In this document: one piece after another, positions 1 to 5,114 of the stretch | How the letters are laid out: every line of letters starts with the position of its first letter | Numbering within the stretch: the first letter of the stretch is position 1 | Assembly: GCA_964553775.1 (NCBI GenBank) | Contig: CAZKLU010000102.1 | Span: 1-5,114 of the forward strand | Direction of reading: 5' to 3' | Source: RUG626 sp964553775 | Lineage (GTDB): Bacteria > Bacillota > Clostridia > Oscillospirales > Oscillospiraceae | DNA: 5,114 nucleotides | Translations under genes and position numbers: made by a program | Notes under the pieces: model-generated | What the model saw: only the letters and a program-made list of their open reading frames with translations | Databases searched by the model: none | What the model was told of the DNA's origin: nothing

Positions 1-119
1 AAATATGAGCAATTAGCCTTTCATAGAGTCAAGAAAGATATTTGATTATTCTGACGTTTCGTAATTTTATTTTATATGCTGCTGTGCAAAGGCTGTTAAT
101 TGGTTCTGAAAACCTTACT

Positions 120-145
120 TTGCAAAATATAATACACTTTTGCAA
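120..145. repeat. 8-base inverted repeat around a TATAAT box
   Basis: TTGCAAAA (120-127) and TTTTGCAA (138-145) are perfect complements flanking ten bases that begin with TATAAT (128-133, plus strand). The layout resembles an operator over a -10 element. No good -35 is found: the best, TTCTGA at 104-109, matches three of six. No credible plus-strand gene follows. The run downstream of TTG at 140 has no ribosome binding site and no recognisable product. Confidence 0.35.
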
Positions 146-249
146 TCTCAACGCTCACCAGTAGAATGTACATTGAATATCCAGAGCGGAAGCAAATTCC
201 AATACTATACTCAAGCTCTAATACATCTCATCCTACAGATATTCCTCAG

Positions 250-294
250 ATTTGGTTCCGCACATTATAAAACCAATAAATTGACGAACCAAAT
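250..294. repeat. 9-base inverted repeat downstream of the lipoprotein gene
   Basis: ATTTGGTTC (250-258) and GAACCAAAT (286-294) are perfect complements around a 27-base spacer. On the minus strand the repeat starts 29 bases after the lipoprotein stop, but no U-run follows it, so it is not a standard intrinsic terminator. It could be a 3' stabilising hairpin or a protein binding site. Confidence 0.5.
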
Positions 295-300
295 ACTTAA

Positions 301-322
301 AATTTTATCTTTTTTGAAAATT
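301..322 (-). terminator. Weak possible terminator after the lipoprotein gene
   Basis: Directly after the TAG stop, AATTTT and AAAATT form a six-pair stem around a ten-base loop, followed on the minus strand by UU. The stem is made only of A-U pairs, so it would be a poor terminator. No better candidate is visible in the remaining bases downstream. Confidence 0.2.
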
Positions 323-1285
323 CTATTCTATTGACGCACCCCACGGGTACCCTTGGGCGTTTCCGGTATAAGACAGCATGGTAAGTTCGGTATTCTTAAA
401 GCAATTTTCTCCAATATTTTCAACTCCGCTTGGAATAGTAACTTCCTTGAGGTTTCCGCAGTTGGAAAACGCAAAGTCCTCTATAGTCACAAGCGTTTGA
501 GGGAGAGTTACAGATGAAAGATTAGTACACCCATAAAAGGCGTAGGAACTGATTGTATCAACGCCCTCAGGGATATTTATCTTCATCAGACTTTCGCATT
601 CATAAAATGAACTCGCACCGATAAAAAATGTTGAGTTTTCAGGAATAACGATATCAACTAAATTTTTGCATCCTCTGAACGCATAGCCCATTATTCTAAC
701 GGTATCATCGGGAACCTCATAGACAATGTTGTCGCTTGCGCTGGGATAACAGACAAGCTCGTGAATTGCGCTAAAAAGTACACCGTCACGCGCTATATAT
801 GACTCATTATCACTGCTTACTGTAAATTCTTTAATCGGGCAGCCGTAAAATGCCAGACTGATTTTATCACCGCTATATTCAAGATCAGCAGGAATATATA
901 CAGAACCTATACCGCAGTTTGCGAACGCCGATGCACCTATGCTCACAATAGAATCAGGCAGAGTCAGTCTTGTAAGGTTCCTACAGTCATAGAACGCCGC
1001 CTGAGAAATCGATGTACAGCCATTGTTTATTATAACCGTCTCTATTTCGTCCATATATTCATACCACGGAATATCGCTTGAATACTTAAACGTATCCATC
1101 TCTCCGGTACCTGTTATAACCAGGCTTCCGTCTTTGTAGTACCAGTGGAGTTTATCACCGCACAACCCCGATTCAGTGAAATTACTGGTGAGATTTTTTG
1201 TTATAGCCTTATCGCTGTCAGAATCACAGGATGACAATGCAAATAATAGTATAAGGGATATAAGCACCGTTGTCAATCGTTTCAA
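323..1285 (-). CDS. BspA-type leucine-rich repeat lipoprotein
   Basis: Predicted surface-anchored lipoprotein of 320 residues. The N-terminus is a short lipoprotein signal: KR at 2-3, a hydrophobic core at about 7-17, and lipobox LSSC with Cys20 as the lipidation site, followed by an acidic linker. Residues about 40-85 (CGDKLHWYYKDGSLVITGTG, then PWY) match the lead-in module that often precedes these repeats in gut Clostridia. About eight repeats of roughly 23 residues follow (89-308), with the pattern I..AF.GC.NL..V.IP; examples are ISSYAFYGCTNL and IEDFAFSNCGNL. One is interrupted at 157-184 by the familiar Y.A.DGVLF...LVCYP insert. The protein stops soon after the last repeat (YPWGASIE), with no sorting signal or catalytic domain. 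Family members have been linked to adhesion and protein binding, but the ligand here is unknown. It starts with TTG, and its distance and separate signals suggest a single-gene transcript unrelated to fusA-tuf. Confidence 0.9.
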   Translation of the reverse strand: MKRLTTVLISLILLFALSSCDSDSDKAITKNLTSNFTESGLCGDKLHWYYKDGSLVITGTGEMDTFKYSSDIPWYEYMDEIETVIINNGCTSISQAAFYDCRNLTRLTLPDSIVSIGASAFANCGIGSVYIPADLEYSGDKISLAFYGCPIKEFTVSSDNESYIARDGVLFSAIHELVCYPSASDNIVYEVPDDTVRIMGYAFRGCKNLVDIVIPENSTFFIGASSFYECESLMKINIPEGVDTISSYAFYGCTNLSSVTLPQTLVTIEDFAFSNCGNLKEVTIPSGVENIGENCFKNTELTMLSYTGNAQGYPWGASIE

Positions 1286-1290
1286 AAAAA

Positions 1291-1298
1291 CTCACCTT
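1291..1298 (-). promoter_or_regulatory. Ribosome binding site that sets the TTG start
   Basis: AAGGTGAG is followed by five T residues and then TTG at 1285-1283. An in-frame TGA (1294-1292) lies inside this site, so translation cannot begin further upstream. The next possible start, the GTG at codon 7, would cut off the charged end of the signal peptide. Confidence 0.75.
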
Positions 1299-1316
1299 AT
1301 CTCTGGTTTATATTTT

Positions 1317-1394
1317 GCACTCATTTATAGCTTGTTCAGTTCCGCACAGCCGGCATTAGGTAAACTTTGAACAAGTGCAGGTGCTTACCGCACT
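1317..1394 (-). repeat. Inverted-repeat cluster in the leader of the lipoprotein gene
   Basis: Two overlapping structures lie here. One is a bulged hairpin at 1374-1394: AGTGC and GGT pair with ACC and GCACT around a four-base loop. The other is a perfect 8-base inverted repeat, CTTGTTCA (1331-1338) with TGAACAAG (1368-1375), enclosing 29 bases. They share bases 1374-1375, so in RNA the two full stems exclude each other at that point. A further GCACT at 1317-1321 could also pair with AGTGC at 1374-1378. The cluster ends about 30 bases before the start codon. It could be an operator, an RNA switch or a plain leader hairpin; I match it to no known family. Confidence 0.5.
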
Positions 1395-1449
1395 CAAGGC
1401 AATAATATTTTCAATTTTAAGCTTTTACACAAATCAGCACTCGATACCC

Positions 1450-1479
1450 ATTACACAATAATTTCGGAAATGTATTCAA
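1450..1479 (-). promoter_or_regulatory. Candidate proximal promoter of the lipoprotein gene
   Basis: On the minus strand TTGAAT (1479-1474) and TGTAAT (1455-1450) are separated by 18 bases, with four and five of six positions matching consensus. Transcription would start near 1443 and give a leader of about 160 nt that includes the inverted-repeat cluster at 1317-1394. It is the more conventional promoter position for the gene at 323-1285, though a poorer match than the one at 1777-1805. Confidence 0.35.
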
Positions 1480-1776
1480 AAAACAAAAAGACTAAAATAA
1501 ACCGCTCATATTTGCAGCTCAGTTTTAAGGCTTCAAAAATATTATGCTCATGAGAATATTATACATTGGCAAACGCTTTAACTCACAAGTATGTCTTTGG
1601 ATGGTTTCATCGTAGTATTGACATCGCGAACATAAAAAACCGGTAAAATCAAATGCTCACAGGTCTATTACATTCTATGCTTGCGGAGCGTTATATTCAA
1701 ACATTAACTATTTTCAGATTCAAAAATATATAAAATAACATATAAAAATAAATACTCAAAATCTGTGAAAATTTCA

Positions 1777-1805
1777 ATTATATAACCCGTATTTTTATTG
1801 ATCAA
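1777..1805 (-). promoter_or_regulatory. Sigma-A-like promoter, distal to the lipoprotein gene
   Basis: On the minus strand TTGATC (1805-1800) and a perfect TATAAT (1782-1777) are separated by exactly 17 bases, the best promoter match in the noncoding DNA. Transcription would begin near 1770. No gene follows for about 485 bases, so the product would be a very long leader of the lipoprotein gene at 323-1285 or a small RNA. An imperfect inverted repeat (TTTTCAGATT at 1711-1720 with AATCTGTGAAAA at 1760-1771) would lie at the very 5' end of the RNA. AT-rich DNA yields such matches by chance, so the call is moderate. Confidence 0.45.
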
Positions 1806-1838
1806 TATTCTGAGATTCCCGAACGCTCACCTCTCGCC

Positions 1839-1861
1839 GCCCGCTTTCCGGGCTGTTTTTT
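1839..1861 (+). terminator. Plus-strand terminator-like hairpin with no gene on its strand
   Basis: GCCCG (1839-1843) and CGGGC (1849-1853) pair around a five-base loop, followed by TG and six T residues (1856-1861). In the plus direction this has the shape of a short intrinsic terminator. Read on the minus strand, the A-run comes before the hairpin and no U-run follows, so it should not stop minus-strand transcription. No plus-strand gene lies upstream in the window. It may protect tuf from antisense transcription, end an unseen plus-strand RNA, or be a relic. Confidence 0.45.
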
Positions 1862-1965
1862 GTATTGAGTCCAACTCGATCTGCTATTTGTGTATCATCT
1901 CACAATCGAAATTCATTCCGATTCCGAGTGTACCCTTTTCAATGCCGTTTCAAAGTCGAAATTGG

Positions 1966-2005
1966 AAAATTGACAGGCGATTTAGTTCCCCTCCTCGCCT
2001 GTCAA
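1966..2005 (-). terminator. Intrinsic terminator of tuf
   Basis: A perfect 11-base-pair inverted repeat, TTGACAGGCGA (1970-1980) against TCGCCTGTCAA (1995-2005), encloses a 14-base loop. On the minus strand the hairpin starts 18 bases after the tuf stop and is followed at once by UUUU (1969-1966). This is a standard rho-independent terminator and closes the fusA-tuf transcript. Read on the plus strand, no U-run directly follows the stem, so the direction is clear. Confidence 0.85.
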
Positions 2006-2023
2006 CCTAAATCCACTTATTTT

Positions 2024-3232
2024 TTACTCGTTTACGGCTGTCACAACGCCGGAACCGACTGTGCGACCGCCCTCGCGAATGGCGAAGCGGAGTCCTGGCT
2101 CAATCGCTATCGGAGTGATAAGCTCAACATCCATTTCAACGTTGTCGCCAGGCATACACATCTCGACTCCCTCAGGAAGCGTGATTACGCCGGTAACGTC
2201 TGTTGTTCTGAAATAGAACTGCGGTCTATAGTTGGTAAAAAACGGGGTATGACGACCGCCCTCTTCCTTTGAGAGGACGTACACCTGCCCGTGAAACTTG
2301 GTGTGCGGATGAATTGAACCCGGTTTTGCAAGAACCTGACCGCGCTCAACCTCGTTTTTTGCGATACCACGGAGAAGTGTACCAATATTGTCACCAGCCT
2401 CAGCGTAGTCAAGGAGCTTTCTGAACATCTCAATGCCGGTTACAACAGTCTCACGCGGCTCGTCCATAAGTCCGACTATCTGAACCTTCTCGTTCATCTT
2501 TATCTGACCACGCTCTACTCTGCCCGTCGCAACTGTACCACGACCTGTAATTGTGAATACGTCCTCAACAGGCATAAGGAACGGCTTGTCAGCTGCACGC
2601 TCAGGAGTCTTGATATATGTGTCTACAGCGTTCATAAGTTCCCAAATGCACTCATACTCCGGCGCGTGAGGATCCTTGCTGTCGGACTCAAGTACGCCAA
2701 GAGCGGAACCCTTGATTATCGGGGTATCATCGCCGGGGAAATCATACTTGTCAAGCAGCTCACGAACTTCCATCTCAACAAGCTCAAGAAGCTCCGGATC
2801 ATCAACCTGATCTACTTTATTAAGGAACACCAGTACATAAGGTACGTTCACCTGACGCGCAAGAAGAAGATGCTCGCGTGTCTGAGCCATAGGTCCATCG
2901 GATGCTGCTATAACGAGAATTGCACCGTCCATCTGCGCCGCTCCGGTAATCATGTTCTTAATATAGTCAGCATGACCCGGGCAGTCAACGTGTGCATAGT
3001 GACGCGCCGCTGTCTGATACTCTACATGGCAGGTGTTGATTGTGATACCACGCGCACGCTCTTCCGGAGCCTTGTCAATGGAATCATACGCCATATACTG
3101 CGCTGCCGTTGGATCTGCCATGTTGAGAACCTTGGTGATAGCAGCTGTAAGGGTTGTCTTGCCGTGGTCGATATGACCGATTGTACCAATGTTTACATGC
3201 GGCTTGGTTCTCTCAAATTTTTGCTTTGCCAT
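2024..3232 (-). CDS. tuf: Elongation factor Tu (EF-Tu)
   Basis: EF-Tu is the cytosolic GTPase that carries aminoacyl-tRNA to the ribosomal A site, and is usually among the most abundant proteins in the cell. The 402-residue product is full length (family about 393-410). Domain 1 has G1 GHIDHGKT at 19-26, G2 RGITI at 61-65, G3 DCPGH at 83-87 with catalytic His87, G4 NKVD at 138-141 and G5 SAL at 176-178. Domains 2 and 3 carry GRGTVATGRVERG, GGRHTPFF and RPQFYFRTTDVTG, and the protein ends in GGRTVGSGVV plus a short tail. The ATG is set by a strong ribosome binding site. Two mild variations are an isoleucine in G1, where valine is usual, and a slightly long linker after SAL (about residues 179-191). 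It follows fusA and ends at its own terminator. Clostridia can carry a second tuf elsewhere; the window cannot show whether this one does. Confidence 0.98.
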   Translation of the reverse strand: MAKQKFERTKPHVNIGTIGHIDHGKTTLTAAITKVLNMADPTAAQYMAYDSIDKAPEERARGITINTCHVEYQTAARHYAHVDCPGHADYIKNMITGAAQMDGAILVIAASDGPMAQTREHLLLARQVNVPYVLVFLNKVDQVDDPELLELVEMEVRELLDKYDFPGDDTPIIKGSALGVLESDSKDPHAPEYECIWELMNAVDTYIKTPERAADKPFLMPVEDVFTITGRGTVATGRVERGQIKMNEKVQIVGLMDEPRETVVTGIEMFRKLLDYAEAGDNIGTLLRGIAKNEVERGQVLAKPGSIHPHTKFHGQVYVLSKEEGGRHTPFFTNYRPQFYFRTTDVTGVITLPEGVEMCMPGDNVEMDVELITPIAIEPGLRFAIREGGRTVGSGVVTAVNE

Positions 3233-3241
3233 TACTGAAAA

Positions 3242-3249
3242 TCCTCCTC
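3242..3249 (-). promoter_or_regulatory. Strong ribosome binding site of tuf
   Basis: GAGGAGGA lies nine bases before the ATG at 3232, close to perfect complementarity with the 16S rRNA anti-Shine-Dalgarno sequence. It fixes the tuf start and fits the very high expression expected of EF-Tu. Confidence 0.9.
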
Positions 3250-3272
3250 AAGTTTTTTAGAGTAATGTGTTG

Positions 3273-3329
3273 CCGTGTATCGGAGATGTGATCTCACCGC
3301 GTCTTTCACGGCGGCTTACCGAAGCACGG
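3273..3329 (-). other. Foldable 5' leader of tuf
   Basis: Complementary segments can form a branched RNA ahead of tuf. An outer stem pairs CCGUG (3329-3325) with CACGG (3277-3273), and CGG with CCG across a 3x3 internal loop. Inside lie a bulged hairpin (3296-3315, loop GAAAG, about seven pairs) and GAGAU-CAC-AUCUC (3295-3283). The last hairpin shares base 3283 with the inner outer-stem pairs, so not every pair can coexist. No U-run follows, so this is not an intrinsic terminator. It could stabilise the message, mark processing of a fusA-tuf transcript, or be incidental. I recognise no known riboswitch or ribosomal protein site. Confidence 0.4.
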
Positions 3330-3348
3330 ATTAAAATAAACTAATACT

Positions 3349-3377
3349 ATTTTACACCATTCGGGCGGAAAATGCAA
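3349..3377 (-). promoter_or_regulatory. Candidate sigma-A promoter for tuf between fusA and tuf
   Basis: On the minus strand, TTGCAT (3377-3372) is followed after 17 bases by TAAAAT (3354-3349). The -10 matches consensus in five of six positions and the -35 keeps only the TTG. The -35 begins five bases after the fusA stop codon. Transcription would start near 3342 and give a leader of about 110 nt. No terminator is visible between fusA and tuf, so tuf is probably read both from the upstream operon and from this promoter, as is known for tuf genes in other Firmicutes. Assigned by eye from hexamers and spacing. Confidence 0.5.
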
Positions 3378-3382
3378 GCGTT

Positions 3383-5114
3383 TTATCTTGTCGGATTATG
3401 AGCCTTTACAATTTCTTCACGAATACTTTTCGGAAGCTCCACAAAATGGCTCGGTTCCATACTGTAGCTTGCGCGTCCCTGTGTTTTTGATCTCAAATCC
3501 GTCGCGTAGCCGAACATGGTTGACAGCGGAACATTCGCCGTGACTTGAACCGTGCCGTTTCTGATGTCCGTATCTGTCACTGAACCGCGGCGTGAATTGA
3601 TGTCACCTATGATGTCACCCATATATGTGTCCGGACCGGTAACTGTAACCTTCATGATCGGCTCAAGTATTGTCGGATTCGCTTTCTGACAAGCCTCCTT
3701 GAACGCCATTGAACCCGCTATCTTGAATGCAAGCTCCGATGAGTCCACCTCGTGGAATGAACCATCGTACAGCGTTACTTTGACATCAACAACGGGGTAT
3801 CCCGCGAGTACTCCTGACAGCATCGCGCCTTGAATACCGGTGTCAACCGCCGGAATATACTCCTTGGGTATCGCGCCTCCCGTTATATTGTCTATAAACT
3901 CGTAGCCCTTTCCCGGCTCGTTCGGCTCAATTTTAATTTTTACATGCGCGTATTGACCCTTGCCTCCGGTCTGACGCGCATATTTGCAGTCCACATCTGC
4001 GGTGCCGGTGATCGTCTCTTTATACGACACCTGAGGTCTGCCGACATTTGCCTCTACCTTAAATTCACGCAGAAGTCTGTCAACGATTATTTCAAGGTGC
4101 AGCTCTCCCATTCCGGCGATGATAGTTTGCCCGGTCTCATCGTCGGTGTACGTCTTGAATGTCGGATCCTCTTCAGCGAGCTTCGCGAGCGCGATTGCCA
4201 TCTTTTCCTGTCCGGCTTTCGTCTTAGGCTCTATTGCCACGCGGATAACAGGATCCGGAAACTCCATAGATTCAAGAATTATCCGATGATCCTGATCGCA
4301 CAGAGTGTCACCTGTTGTTGTGTGCTTCAGACCCACTATAGCCGCTATATCACCGGCGGAAATTTTTGACACATCCTCACGATGGTTCGCGTGCATAAGA
4401 ACTATACGTCCGACACGCTCTCTCTGCCCCTTTGTGGAATTCATTATAGCGGTTCCGGTTTCAAGAGTACCGGAGTAAACGCGCACGAATGTCAGTTTTC
4501 CGACATACGGGTCAGTAGCGATTTTGAACGCGAGAGCAGCGAACGGGGCGTTACTGTCTGAAGGTCTTTCTTCCTCCTCGCCTGTATCCGGATTTGCACC
4601 CTTGATAGGCGGAACATCGAGCGGGGATGGCAGAAATTCCACAATCGCGTCCAGCAGCTTCTGGACACCTTTATTTCTGTATGATGTGCCGCAGGTTACG
4701 GGAACTATTTTATTCTCGATAGTGGCACGTCTTATAGCTGCTCTTATTTTATCTGAACTTATGGGCTTGTTCTCAAGGTAATTCTCCATAATCTCGTCAT
4801 CGAAATCGGAGATGTTCTCCAAAAGCCTGCTGCGGTACTCCTCCGCAAGCTCTCTCATATCCTCGGGTATTTCTTCAACGCGCATATCCTGACCAAGCTC
4901 GTCATAATATATATCGGCATTCATGTCAATGAGATCCACGATACCCTTGAAATCGGCTTCTTTGCCTATCGGAAGCTGCACCGGAACGGCATTCGCTTTC
5001 AGTCTGTCATGAACCATATTTATGACATTGAAGAAGTCCGCGCCCATAATATCCATCTTGTTGACATAGATCATACGGGGGACTTGATAGTGATCGGCCT
5101 GACGCCACACAGTC
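3383..5114 (-). CDS. fusA: Elongation factor G (EF-G), N-terminus outside the window
   Basis: EF-G is the cytosolic GTPase that moves tRNA and mRNA through the ribosome after peptide bond formation and, with ribosome recycling factor, helps split post-termination ribosomes. The visible part begins at the conserved TVWRQA segment; the GTG at 5110 is an internal valine codon, not a start, and about 120 residues with motifs G1-G3 are missing beyond the edge. Counting that valine as 1: NKMD (G4) at 17-20, the G' insert about 37-133, the G5 region CGTSYRNKG at 140-148, domain II about 188-280, domain III about 285-360 with GMGELHLEI at 333-341, domain IV about 363-483 with the tip histidine in GSFHEVDSSEL (His453), and domain V to the end with GYATDLRSKTQGR at 534-546. 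It ends in TAA with the family's normal C-terminus. No frameshift or missing motif is visible. It lies 150 bases upstream of tuf on the same strand, the usual str-operon order. Identification is secure. Confidence 0.98.
   Translation of the reverse strand, partial: TVWRQADHYQVPRMIYVNKMDIMGADFFNVINMVHDRLKANAVPVQLPIGKEADFKGIVDLIDMNADIYYDELGQDMRVEEIPEDMRELAEEYRSRLLENISDFDDEIMENYLENKPISSDKIRAAIRRATIENKIVPVTCGTSYRNKGVQKLLDAIVEFLPSPLDVPPIKGANPDTGEEEERPSDSNAPFAALAFKIATDPYVGKLTFVRVYSGTLETGTAIMNSTKGQRERVGRIVLMHANHREDVSKISAGDIAAIVGLKHTTTGDTLCDQDHRIILESMEFPDPVIRVAIEPKTKAGQEKMAIALAKLAEEDPTFKTYTDDETGQTIIAGMGELHLEIIVDRLLREFKVEANVGRPQVSYKETITGTADVDCKYARQTGGKGQYAHVKIKIEPNEPGKGYEFIDNITGGAIPKEYIPAVDTGIQGAMLSGVLAGYPVVDVKVTLYDGSFHEVDSSELAFKIAGSMAFKEACQKANPTILEPIMKVTVTGPDTYMGDIIGDINSRRGSVTDTDIRNGTVQVTANVPLSTMFGYATDLRSKTQGRASYSMEPSHFVELPKSIREEIVKAHNPTR

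Larger units (their letters stand above)
1..322. other. 322-base AT-rich noncoding end of the window
   Basis: Apart from the inverted repeats listed separately, no gene or known RNA is visible. A minus-strand TTGACT at 32-27 could be a -35 element for a gene beyond the left edge, but the matching -10 is poor and falls at the first bases of the window. The downstream gene cannot be seen. Confidence 0.6.
1286..2023. other. 738-base intergenic region between tuf and the lipoprotein gene
   Basis: No reading frame here has a ribosome binding site with a credible product. The longest plus-strand frames near 1798-2010 cross the tuf terminator or run into tuf antisense and look like chance openings. 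From about 1400 to 1800 the DNA is strongly AT-rich with stops in all frames. The signals I can support are the tuf terminator, the plus-strand hairpin, two candidate promoters and the leader inverted repeats, listed separately. I see no tRNA, rRNA, insertion sequence or CRISPR array. Confidence 0.7.

Noticed and set aside
140..334. 64-residue plus-strand frame starting at TTG
   Set aside because: There is no ribosome binding site, the start lies in the arm of an inverted repeat, and the frame runs into the lipoprotein gene antisense.
1530..1563. AATATT-flanked palindrome CTCATGAG
   Set aside because: The core is a simple 8-base palindrome in AT-rich DNA, the flanking arms are unequally spaced, and no stable RNA hairpin forms.
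1567..1580. Catabolite-response-like site (GGCAAACGCTTTA)
   Set aside because: It has at least two mismatches to the CcpA consensus at informative positions and is not positioned over a supported promoter.
1554..1606. Short minus-strand frames (MKPSKDILVS, MYNILMSIIFLKP) as possible leader peptides
   Set aside because: Neither has a ribosome binding site, regulatory codon runs or an adjacent attenuator.
1905..1924. AATCG...CGATT inverted repeat after the tuf terminator
   Set aside because: The stem is short, includes a G-U pair and has no U-run or nearby gene, so it is compatible with chance.
1798..2272. Two overlapping plus-strand frames of 70 and 135 residues
   Set aside because: They run through the tuf terminator and into tuf antisense sequence, lack a ribosome binding site, and give low-complexity, unrecognisable products.
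2666..3238. 190-residue plus-strand open frame
   Set aside because: It lies entirely antisense to tuf, has no recognisable domain or ribosome binding site, and reflects the codon bias of tuf.
3830..4369. 179-residue plus-strand open frame
   Set aside because: It is antisense to conserved EF-G domains II-IV and its translation shows no family motif.
5108..5110. GTG as a possible start of the EF-G fragment
   Set aside because: The codon is the valine of the conserved TVWRQA segment and the frame stays open to the window edge, so the gene is cut by the window and not truncated in nature.

Overview
The window reads as ordinary chromosome from a Gram-positive, low-to-moderate-GC bacterium, most likely a member of the Clostridia (Oscillospiraceae/Ruminococcaceae-like). 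Grounds are the Firmicutes-type EF-G and EF-Tu sequences, a strong GGAGG ribosome binding site, AT-rich intergenic DNA with sigma-A-like promoters, and a lipoprotein with BspA-type leucine-rich repeats of the kind common in gut Clostridia. The lineage is inferred by eye and no database was searched.

All three protein genes lie on the minus strand and read from high to low coordinates. At the right edge, 3383-5114 is the C-terminal four fifths of fusA (EF-G); its start and GTPase motifs G1-G3 lie beyond the window. A 150-base gap follows (3233-3382) with a likely tuf promoter, a foldable leader and a strong Shine-Dalgarno site. Then comes a complete tuf gene (EF-Tu, 402 residues, 2024-3232). 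This is the 3' end of a str-type translation operon. EF-Tu brings aminoacyl-tRNA to the ribosome and EF-G drives translocation, so the two are made together. A clear intrinsic terminator (1966-2005) closes the unit, and no S10-operon gene follows.

The 738 bases from 1286 to 2023 have no convincing gene. They hold the tuf terminator, a second terminator-like hairpin facing the opposite way (plus strand, 1839-1861), two candidate minus-strand promoters (1777-1805 and 1450-1479) and a cluster of inverted repeats (1317-1394) just ahead of the next gene. That gene (323-1285) uses a TTG start and encodes a 320-residue lipoprotein built of about eight BspA-type leucine-rich repeats, probably displayed on the cell surface. 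It has its own signals and no evident functional link to fusA-tuf. The last 322 bases (1-322) are AT-rich and noncoding, with several short perfect inverted repeats.

I do not see a new multi-gene system here. The items most worth checking are noncoding: the possible long or structured leader of the lipoprotein gene, the lone plus-strand terminator hairpin, and the foldable tuf leader.
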